Assembly: GCA_049999765.1 (NCBI GenBank)
Contig: JBNGIQ010009435.1
Location: 45,844 to 100,070, forward strand
DNA length: 54,227 nt
Direction of reading: 5' to 3'
From: Phaeoceros laevis
Lineage: Eukaryota; Anthocerotophyta; Anthocerotopsida; Notothyladales
The notes under the pieces were generated by a model, which saw only the letters and a program-made list of their open reading frames with translations, searched no databases and was not told the origin of the DNA. The translations under genes and the position numbers were made by a program. Shown piece after piece: positions 45,618 through 54,227 of the stretch. Position 1 is the stretch's first letter. Each line of letters starts with the position of its first letter.

Positions 45618-45630
45618 GGAAATCCTATGT
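45618..45630 (-). promoter_or_regulatory. Candidate self-priming primer-binding site
   Basis: Immediately inside U1, the minus strand reads ACATAGGATTTCC. This is perfectly complementary over 13 nt to GGAAATCCTATGT inside U1 (45745-45733), present also in U2 (36504-36492). No tRNA-type site (TGG...) abuts U1. In Tf1-like elements the 5' end of the RNA folds back onto such a site and primes reverse transcription; here the folded loop would be 102 nt. Confidence 0.7.
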
Positions 45631-45999
45631 GAGAGCTTTACGTCTGGGCTCTACCCAGACGGGGTCTACACCTACTGGCCACACACAAGTAATGCTCGGC
45701 AAGCTATTCAGCATACGCAATACACCGTGTGAACATAGGATTTCCACCTCGCACGGTGTGATTACCCTCTATTTGTGCACTCGATAATCCTTCGCGCCAG
45801 CCTGCCCATTGGCAATGTCGGCGCCCAGCTGCCTGATCTCGCGCGCATCACACACCCTAACGGCGCCCCTAACGGCATTCCTAATTATAGTAGCCCTAAC
45901 GGCCTGCATACTAACCCCTATCCTGGCCTGCCTCATAACAATGGTGGGTCTACATACCGAAATACTAGGCCGCGTTCACACCACAGCCACCACACGACA
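45631..45999 (-). repeat. Repeat U1 (5' LTR-like), 369 bp
   Basis: Aligns without indels to 36390-36758 (offset exactly 9241) with about 11 substitutions. In element orientation it starts TGTCGTGTGG and ends AAGCTCTC. It would carry the promoter; the probable RNA start lies at the GGAAATCCTATGT site (45745-45733), because this is what the adjacent primer site matches. Unlike the 3' copy it is not followed by the 140-bp B part. Confidence 0.95.
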
Positions 46000-46003
46000 C
46001 CTG

Positions 46004-47985
46004 CGCCATCATGGACAAATCGAGCTTCTCAGGTCTAGAAAATCATGCTGTCAAGCACCACAAGTACTCTCGTGCCTTCCTGCTGTCTAGAGTGCACTGT
46101 TTTAGCCTAGGACTATGTCAGGTCCTTGTAAAAAAGGCAAATGTCTTGGTCACTTGTCAGACGACTTGGTTTCCTTGTATGTATGTCACAAATCCATACA
46201 GGTTCACGAACACGAAGTTGTGACCTGCCAGTTGCCCGAGTGGGACTTGTCTAAACGAGATGCAACATAAACAGGTTTTGCAGCGGAATGGTAACTTCTC
46301 ATAACGTGCTGTGTTCAAGGAGGCTCAAAAATAGAGCACAACTTGACTTGACAAAGGTATGCGGGCTCACAAGCGTACCCAGCTTAATAGAAAAATGACA
46401 AGTTCTAAATCTATGTGGCATTGAAGTGTTTTGCAGGCCCCAATGTATCAGGCCCTTTGCCAAGGCAGCACGAAATCAGCAGCTGTACAAAGAGATTCTG
46501 CTGCATTTGCTAAGTAACCACAGATGGTGTCCAAATTAAAGCAATATTGAGCACAAGCCGTCCACAGGCTTGCAGCAAGTGTTCAAGTTCCCGGGCTCAG
46601 CCATATAAGTGACCAGGTATGTAGGCAACCGTTCATCTAAAATGCAAACTGATATTGCAAGTACTAGCATGTGTTCAAACTTATTTACAGAAAGAAGACA
46701 AGGATGCAGGCAGGAGTTGTTGCAAAGGTCACAAGTCTTTGCACACAAGTCTCCACAAAATCGCAGTTGTAGGGAGATTGTGAGCCTCCCCCTCCCTCCG
46801 CCTTCATCAATGCTTGTCGGAGCTCCCAGGCCTGGATTTCTGGACCCCTGGGCAAGCAGATCCAGGTACAAGCTCCATTTCGTTTGTCAAATACATGTAT
46901 GTGGGTCACAGTGTTTGACTGTTCAGACCCTCGTTTCCTCTAAGCCTAAAATGCAGGGGGTAGCTGGTGGTATTTCCAGCTACTCCTGATCTTTGGCATT
47001 GGCAAAAAAGCAGAGACAAGTAGCAGGCAACAACAAAAAGGTATGCTAGCATCAACACATTCACAGCATTCTAGAAATGGTAGTATCTGCTGGGCCATTA
47101 TGAGAGTATGCACGCAGGGCAAGGAAAGGGAGCAGCACAGGCTGCTAGTATGGCGAAGGAGAACTCGTCCAGGCAGGGGACCCGTACTTAGGACCAAAGC
47201 AGCGGGATGAAGGCAGGAAATGCAGAAGCATTCGTCTGCAGAAGGAGCATGGGTTTAAGTAGCAGCAAATTAGGTTAGGCTGGCAAAGCTGGAAATTGGC
47301 GGCAGTTTCAGGAAAGCAAGCGGCAGTTTCTGGAAAGTAAGCAAGAGAAACTTCAATCAGTATGCCAGATTGTCAAGGATACGGTCTGCTCATAAAATAT
47401 TTTCCCTTGCTACCTTTGCAAGCTGAAAAACCGCGTAAAACGGGAACAAGCTCGACATGGACTTGAATGCCTGCCATCGTCTTCATTAAAATACACTTCT
47501 TAACAGTGGCATCCGTCATTGGCGTCAGTGCCTAGGATCCGTGTGTATTTAATGACGTTCGGTGGCAGTAGCCGCAAATCTTTTCAGATTTTTTATGCAG
47601 CCTTTCCGGATGACGTGTAGCTCGTCCTTCACACTCAAGTAGTCAGCTGCCACCTGTATAGGCATCAGAAGAGTAGCTGCCATGTTCATTAGTTGTATGC
47701 GGCTATCAAGGCAAGTGGCTAGGAAACTGCTTTTTTAGGCAAACGGATATGAAAAGAACGATACAGCAAATAAACGCTGCTTGCTCATTTGCGTTGTGTA
47801 AGGTTATCATATGCGATAACCTGTCATACATACATACAGCATATGTGTGTATGTATGTACGCAAACACACACCATCTATCACTTTGAAAGGAGTCTGGTC
47901 GCTTCTTTACCTGATTGCCTTGTGCTAAAACTTGGGATTCTCTGCCAACCTGATAGGACGAGGAAACTTGGCACAATGACTTACA
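46004..47985. other. No gene recognised; right flank of the gypsy element
   Basis: The insertion site half CCTG ends at 46003. The rest shows only short chance frames, a GTAT/CATA microsatellite near 47825-47860 and no domain. A near-repeat GGCAGTTTCAGGAAAGCAAG / CGGCAGTTTCTGGAAAGTAA lies near 47301-47345. Confidence 0.5.
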
Positions 47986-47989
47986 CAAA

Positions 47990-50900
47990 TGGAACTACGC
48001 GAGTCTTGTCGGAGGTGCGATCCCGTCCCCTGCTGCACAAGCCGTGCTCTGCCTCATCGACCACAATGAATTCCACGAGACAGTGATCAGGTTCGACCAG
48101 CAAGCATTGAACGATGTCACACCAGACGGGAACCGACCGCAATTGCTTGACACACTCGCCTTGAATGACTGGCTCAAGTTGGCAGCCGCATACGTTCAAG
48201 GCCCTGCAGTTTGCATGGCCAAACTGTTAAAAGTGCACACGCTTTTGGAAGACATCCTTGAGCAAGACGAACTGCTACCAAAGAGGCGGATATTTTGCGA
48301 GAAGGCATCTCCAGAGCCCTCAGATGTACTACGGTCGAGAAGGGGGAAGGCTCCGGCTGCAAGGGCGATGGGACATTCGACCACCCTTTGTATAGCAAGA
48401 ACATGAGGATGTCAGAAGGAGTCAAGAAGATTCTGGAGAAAACCGCATGCAAGCAAAAGGCAGATAGCCAGGTCTCCGCACAGGAAGCGTGCCCAGTGCC
48501 AACTAACCCTTCATGGGACATCGAAGTAGAAGTTGCCAAGTGGAATCACAAAGTTTGGTCTGCATGTAACGTCAACTTGCTTCCACCATTGTCCATCCGA
48601 AGCTGGCATATCTTGTTGATGCTCACAGACACTGAGGTGGATGAGTGTCGAAACCGGGCCCTTTCCAGCAAGGTGACCATGCTCAATCCCGTGAAAGTAA
48701 TGGCTGCACCAACAATGAATGACCTCGGCGTGCCCTGTGAGTACCGCACTACCATTGTTGTCCACTGCAAGAGCAACATGCCAACTGGAAAACTCAAGCG
48801 CAAGGAGCCAGAAGAACACAACAAACTGTTGTGGAACTGGAACATGCCGTTTGCTAAATGTATGTGCAAGGAGTTGGGCTTTCCGAAGGATGACAACGAA
48901 GACAAGTGTGAAGCCGGAATCCTCTGGTGGGATCACATTGTCTACTTCTTAGCAAACAATCTGGAGGCCTTCTTTCCAGATGAGCCAACTTTGGCTCTGA
49001 AGTGGTCGGCGTTTGTTGTGTTCTTGAATGTTCCACCCAACCGGGAGATGGGGAAAGCCCATATCACATTCTTATTCATCCATGAATGGATGATTAAGGG
49101 TGGCAAGTAGCTGGCTAGGGACCCTGAGCAGGCTTTGCTGACTGATGTCGGAGAAGGTGCTGGACTACGCTACATCGAAAAGCTACTCAAACCTGTAGCT
49201 TTCTCTCCGAGGAGGCCTATCGCAAGGAACGCGTCCAGCAGAACAGCCGCAAGCCTAACTACAAGCGTGGACAAGATGGTGGACGAGTGTAGGCACAGCG
49301 CGGGCGTGGCAAGAGTGCCTTGGCCCATACCGGGGCAAAAGAGGTTTCTTCACGCCTCGCAATCAGAAGGCAGTAGCACCTTCTTCGATCAGACTGCCCG
49401 CGGGTCGGGGATCAGCAGGCGCGGCAACTTTGTCTACTACTACCTCTGGATTAACGGAGGCAGGGACATCTGCCCAGAACCAGATTGCCAAGGTGACCTC
49501 GAACAAGACTGCATCATGCTATGAATCTGGTTTTGGTGGTAGGAATCTAGATGCGGAATGGGACTACGGTCTAATGCCTAGCTATGCTTTTTTGCGTTTT
49601 GTGTTTTGCCCATAGATGGGCTAGAGGACATGCCTCCACGCACGCTAGTAACGGATGTAAGGGGCAGCCTTTGCTTGCAAGCATGTAAGCTACAGGACTC
49701 GACTGGTTTCATACACATCATGTACGAGAACATGGCCCTTGAGTGGATTTCCATTAAAAGCTTGCTTCGTGATGTATTTCGAAATGAGTTTGTTGAAGTC
49801 CTAGCCTTTGTGAACAATCTAACGCTCGGGTGGAAATACCATAGGAACGTTGCGTCATGGGTATATAGAACCCATTCAATGTTCACAAATTTTGAGTTTG
49901 ACGATCCCTCAGCCTTCAAATGTGTATGTGTGACCAGCAGGAGGTTTGCGAATTTTCTAGATGACAACACTGTAACAGAAACTGAGCTAGATCCCAACAT
50001 GCCGACTACAAGACATGTGAGAAGTATGGACTGTAGCATCATTCGACATCCTGGTCTACGTGCAGCACTGTCTAAAGGACTAAATCACATCCGCCTTAAA
50101 CCTTTTGCTTTATTTGATGCCGTGAATGCCCTGAATGTTGCCTTTGCAGATATCCTCGAGTTGCTCAAAACTAACGGCCACGAACTTTCTGATCTGTGGA
50201 TTGATAGCATGACCGGGCTTTTTACAAGAGAAACCTGGACAAGGTTGAAAGCCGCATGTCGAGAAAAGAATTCCAAGCAGACTTTCCAACCATGTATCTT
50301 CGATCTACCAGAGGTAATTGATGAAATGGAATGGCATTGTTGGTCTGGATAAAGCTGCCAATACCCCGTACTTTTTGTGTACTGCGTTAATTAGAAGCCA
50401 GGCTTTGTTTAGGCTGTCTAGTAATGACTTTTCTAGACATACCAATAAGGTACCTGACCTTCTTCTAGAACTGGAGGCAGATTTTGCCACACTACTACCT
50501 GAACTAGGCAACAACCCGGAGGCAGAGCTGCCATACATCATGGCAACATACAAACAACATCGTAAAAAATATCGATGGCTTACTAATGCACATGATTGTG
50601 TGTTTTCAGTTATAGCTGACTTGCTTACTCTTGCCACCAATGTGCTCATGTGTCTGATCAAGGAATGGGCTGCTGCCAAGGAGACCTTCCGCACCTTCCT
50701 GCAGGTACAGACCTCGATTTTTCTGGATCACTGAATCCACAATCGACATGGCACTGGACATGCCGGAAAAGGTACATGATATTTTTGCCGCAAACATTGC
50801 CAGATGTTATGAAACAATCCCAACCGAGGGTGAGGACTCTCGGCAAACTGCAATAGCTGCCTGTACAAAGCTTGCCTTCAAGCAAGCGTACAAGACCAGA

Positions 50901-51733
50901 CCACGCAGTCACAAACTGGCTGTTAGGTTTGATCAATGACATGACAAAGCTTGTTTCACTGATTCAAGGTGGACAAATGATCTACAGGATACGGAACACA
51001 GCACATACGTTATGCTTTCGGAGGACCGACTAGTCCAATTGCATAGCTGGCTCATGAAGAATTGTTACGTACAATTTGGTAACAGTGTATGGAGGCAATA
51101 AGCTGGTATCCCGATGGGTTTTTCCTGCTCACCAGTCTGGTGCAACCTATATTTCTTTCATTATGAGTCGCAATCATGCTAAGACTAGCTAGGCTTGGTC
51201 GGACTGACCTAATGCCACTCTTTGTCAATGCAAGATGCTACATTGACGACTTGTGCTGGCTAAATACTCAGGTTCCTTTGCAGTTTCTAGACCCGGCAAG
51301 TCCTAGAACAAATGATTCACCTTTCGGGATCTATCCCTTGCATATTGTTAGCATCGAGCCTGAGATCCAGGCTTATGCTTCTGATGAAACAGGGAACAAC
51401 ATTGGCACAAAGGCACATTTCCATCATTTCAGTTTACTATACTGGACCCCAAGACTGGGAGTTTTGAATGCAGCGAGTATGACAAGTGGAGGGACCTACA
51501 GTTCACCATCGCTCAGTTCATACACCTTCATTCCAATAGGTCTATCAGCCAAGCATATAAGGTAATATTGTTACAAATCTTCTCACTTGCCTATATTTGC
51601 TGTATTGCAAATATCATGGTTGAAGAAATTCTGATGGTTTTTAAAAGAATGGGTTCCAAACAGGCCGACTACTGAGCCTGATTCACAGATTTGTAATGCA
51701 TGGCTGCTTCCCGAGAGCATTTGTGGACAAGTA
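47990..51733 (+). pseudogene. Decayed reverse-transcriptase element, Penelope-like
   Basis: A long coding relic on the plus strand, with most parts in one frame (48295-49110, 49135-49524, 49616-50352), then shifted. The N-terminal part (about 48000-50350) is unidentified. RT landmarks follow in order: GIVGLDKAANTPYFLC (about 50335), KKYRWLTNAHDCVFSVIADL (about 50570), NIARCYETIPTEG (motif A, about 50800), AGIPMGFSCSPVWCNLYFFH (motif B, about 51105), CYIDDLCWLN (motif C, about 51240) and EYDKWRDLQFTIAQFIHLHS (about 51470-51530). The DKxxN block before the palm and the YDK...HLHSNRS block after it mirror the ADKG and YRKPT...S-HP blocks of Penelope-like elements. The catalytic Asp of motif A is Asn here; TAG and TAA stops interrupt. 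No GIY-YIG nuclease was found. An AG acceptor before 49616 and a donor at 51567 suggest introns, which Penelope-like elements can retain. Confidence 0.65.
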
Positions 51734-51739
51734 GGAGAT

Positions 51740-54116
51740 CCTCTGTTTGCTTGCAACTAAAACTCGACCTGTTTCCAAGCCGCCATACTCAGAATACTGA
51801 TTATTACAGCCTGCTTTGACGGCCTGCATTTATGTTGAGGGAGAAGGATATCCTAACTCTATGCTGGCATTCCTAGCCCGATAGTTCCCGCACTTTCCTA
51901 CCCATACCCTACAAAAACAGACCTTGGCAACAACTCATCTCAGAGTTTGCAGTTCCCAGCCTACTCCGCTTTTTGCACTCCAGCTACCTTCGCACCCCTT
52001 TTCGCATCTCCGGTGCTTACTCCCTTCCGCATTGCCTCTCCCTGCCCTGCTGCTTTGTCCCTCTGCCTCGAACACTTTGCATAACTCCCTACCTCGGCTG
52101 CAGCATGATTGTCTAAGTTTTTGAGAGTCTCTACTTGAAGCCAGTACAGGACACTCTGAGTTCTTGAGCTTTTGAGAGTAAAAGGTGACAGCTATGGTCA
52201 GAATGACCCAACAGGTGATAGCATTGTACCTCATAGTCGTTTCTTTTGCTCTACAACAAGTTTCAATCATTGTGATATTTTGACTTCATGCTTTCGCTGT
52301 AATGTTGCCGTGCTTGCTCCTTGGCCTTGCTTCCCTGATGTAAACATATTCTCGTTACTCACTTTGTACTGACTGTTGCAAGGTTTGAACAAATCGACTG
52401 TGGAACGCATACCTGGCCCCTTGTGCTGCAGGAAATTCCTTCACAACGTTGTTCTCTGGTTTCTTGGACACAAGTTGTCCTTGGAACCTCAGATCACTTT
52501 GATCTTTGGCACATGTTGCCCCAGATACCAGTTCACGCAAGTGGAGTATGCTGCAACCCGTATGCTATTTTTCAGATTTCTTGAAGCTTGAGATGTACAA
52601 AAGTCTTGCAAGAGCCAGGTCTACCAATGGCTGCTAGAAACCTAGTCGATGAAAGCCCTGAAGGGGGGCCGGAGGTTTGCTCTCACCCAGCAAATGATGT
52701 TTTTGCTGTTGTTGAGCAAGCATGGTGAGCTTTGTCTCGGCACCATGCCCTGTACACAATTAGCTACCCTAAATGCTGCTGTCTACCTTGTTAGATAGCT
52801 GCTTTGGACAGAATGCTAGGATGGTTCATCTATGCACACCAAAGTGGCTTAGACTCGCATCAACATGGATCGTTCCATTTTTGCTGCAGCCATCTAGCCC
52901 AACAATTACATGGGTTACCAGGATTTACTACTTTTACTATCTTTATAAAGACAAATGTCTTCAAAAATGCTCCTTTGCATACCTGTTGCTGTTCAGTCAC
53001 GTCCTTCTGCAGTCACGACCCTGCTCACGTTACGCTCCTTTCTCATAAGAGCCTTGGGCATTCTTACTTTGATGTTGTACAACTTACAAGCATCTTTGTT
53101 TGAATTGCCACGAAAAGGACAGTACCTTTTGACAGTCACGGGTCTGCTCCCGCTGCTGCTTCCTGCAATTTTCAAGCACTCATGATTAGCTGATTCAGCT
53201 ATATTGCGACTAGCTGTTCAAACAAATCGCCTAAGTCGCCTTCCTGCTGGCCTCGAAATTTCTTAGCTTGATTTCGCAATGTCAGGACCCTGTTTAAGGG
53301 CAATGTTTCATACTTTACATTTCATTTTTTCTTAAATATGTATGTATGTATGCACCAGGAACACACACTACGTGCAGTTGCAGTGTGTATGTGTGTGATA
53401 CAAATCTAGTATGTTGAAAAGCTGCTATGTTTTTTGTCATATCATTGTATTTACAAAGCCCTGCACATCATAACAAATGATGCATGTACATGGTATTTGG
53501 ACAATACAAGGTGACAATGGTCATGTAGACCCATGAGGAAATGCCGGCAGACTGCTAATGGTCCCAACAAGTCGATCTGCTTCGAGATGCTTCCAGCAGA
53601 CAGCTCTGGTTTCTGGAAAAGTCAGAATGATTCGATCTATTCTTGTTCATGGAATAATGGAGTTAGACCAGCTGCTAGGCCTTTTACACAAGGTAAACTA
53701 GCTCACAACACATTTTACCTTTGTTAGACTGGCAAAGACTTTGCTCAGTCACCGTTTTTAATAGCAACTTTAATGCAATCCGTTTTTCAGCAGACAGCTG
53801 GCGTGGATGCAGGCAGCCACAATGGTAGGATGGTACAATGGAAAATCGCCAACCTGATTGACAGAACCTCAAGGGACGGCTTTTTACTTGTTTAATCTAA
53901 AAAGCCTAACTAGTGTTGGGTTACCTGGCGGCGGCCATAATGAGGCCTAGTTACCCAAAATGGTTTTAAGCACCTCCCTCCCCGCCCATTTCTCAGTCCT
54001 TCTCCCTGTTTCTTCCTTCCTGCCTGCTCATTTCATGTTGCTGCTATTCCCCTACGATACTATCCCCCTCTCAAAGCTCTGCCTTGTCTTTTTTCACCCT
54101 CCTGCTTGCCCAAGTT
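51740..54116. other. No gene recognised
   Basis: May include the 3' part of the RT element (a frame at 52376-52591 has no known domain). Microsatellite TATG near 53335-53350. CT-rich stretches near 51930-52080 and 53960-54110 give only spurious frames. Confidence 0.5.
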
Positions 54117-54227
54117 CTTTTGTTGCCCTCCTACCTGCCCAAGTTCTTTGCATACCCAAGCTTTGAACAGTTTCGCTCCCAGTCTCAACTTCAGCTCCCA
54201 TGCCAGCACTACCTGCAACCTACAGGC
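54117..54227 (+). repeat. Direct repeat, right copy, truncated by window end
   Basis: Near-identical to 35199-35310. Upstream of 54117 the two loci differ, so this is a true left boundary of the repeat. The interval between the copies is about 18.9 kb and contains the whole gypsy element and the RT relic. Confidence 0.9.

Larger units (their letters stand above)
36250..45999 (-). mobile_element. Ty3/gypsy-type retrotransposon with DNA methyltransferase and PHD finger, split direct repeats
   Basis: A 9.75-kb element on the minus strand. Outer ends are TGTCGTG (36250-36256, + strand) and CACGACA (45993-45999), a 7-bp perfect terminal inverted repeat with TG...CA ends, flanked by CCTG at 36246-36249 and 46000-46003. 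Element order: repeat U1, gag with two zinc knuckles, retropepsin, C5-methyltransferase-like domain, RT, RNase H, DDE integrase, PHD finger, repeat B1, repeat U2, repeat B2. U1 and U2 are about 97% identical, and B1 and B2 differ at four of 140 positions, so insertion is fairly recent, yet several stops, small indels and a 1.36-kb internal insertion (40503-41864) make the copy inactive. Confidence 0.95.

Overview
The window looks like repeat-rich nuclear DNA of a streptophyte: a charophycean alga (Chara-like) or an early-diverging land plant. Three intact, intron-rich host genes support this. Two have plant-specific architectures, a PLIP-type plastid phospholipase A1 and an LTA3-type E2 subunit of mitochondrial pyruvate dehydrogenase; the third is a plant-type GDSL hydrolase. 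Almost everything else is transposon-derived. The species cannot be proven from the sequence alone.

Layout. 0.2-4.1 kb: a decayed transposon-type gene (DUF7869-like) on +, whose first intron carries a degenerate minisatellite. 5.5-10.8 kb: a LINE on -, with ORF1, AP endonuclease, RT and a C-terminal zinc finger. 12.8-14.5 kb: a second LINE relic on +. 15.97-17.0 kb: a non-autonomous hAT-like element with an exact 8-bp target duplication. 17.2-24.2 kb: the host block, with the phospholipase on - and the E2 gene on + sharing a 253-bp divergent promoter. 26.3-30.9 kb: two copies of an unidentified two-part unit (R1 and R2) with a 67-bp minisatellite. 31.4-33.7 kb: the GDSL gene on -. 34.2-35.1 kb: a GC-rich inverted-repeat element. 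36.25-46.0 kb: a large Ty3/gypsy retrotransposon on -. 48.0-51.7 kb: a decayed Penelope-like reverse transcriptase on +. The last 111 bp of the window repeat 35.2-35.3 kb.

The gypsy element is the most interesting object. It encodes gag with two zinc knuckles, a retropepsin, a C5-cytosine DNA methyltransferase-like domain, RT/RNase H, a DDE integrase and a terminal PHD finger, so it carries both a potential writer of DNA methylation and a potential reader of histones. Its repeats are not ordinary paired LTRs. In element orientation the order is U1 - genes - B1 - U2 - B2, the split-direct-repeat layout known from tyrosine-recombinase (PAT/Ngaro) elements, yet this one has a DDE integrase, TG...CA outer ends and a 4-bp CCTG target duplication. 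The 13 nt just inside U1 are perfectly complementary to a site inside U1, which suggests a Tf1-like self-primed start of reverse transcription. Cytosine methyltransferases inside gypsy elements have a charophyte precedent (de Mendoza et al. 2018, Klebsormidium), so the new points here are the PHD finger, the split repeats and the self-priming site.

Other highlights: the E2 acyltransferase has lost the catalytic His of its DHRxxDG motif (it reads DPRVFDA), recalling animal E3BP. A PPR gene fragment lies in antisense inside the gypsy element. Many lesions in the transposons are TAG or TGA stops, consistent with decay of methylated cytosines. All gene models were built by eye from splice consensus and codon phase.
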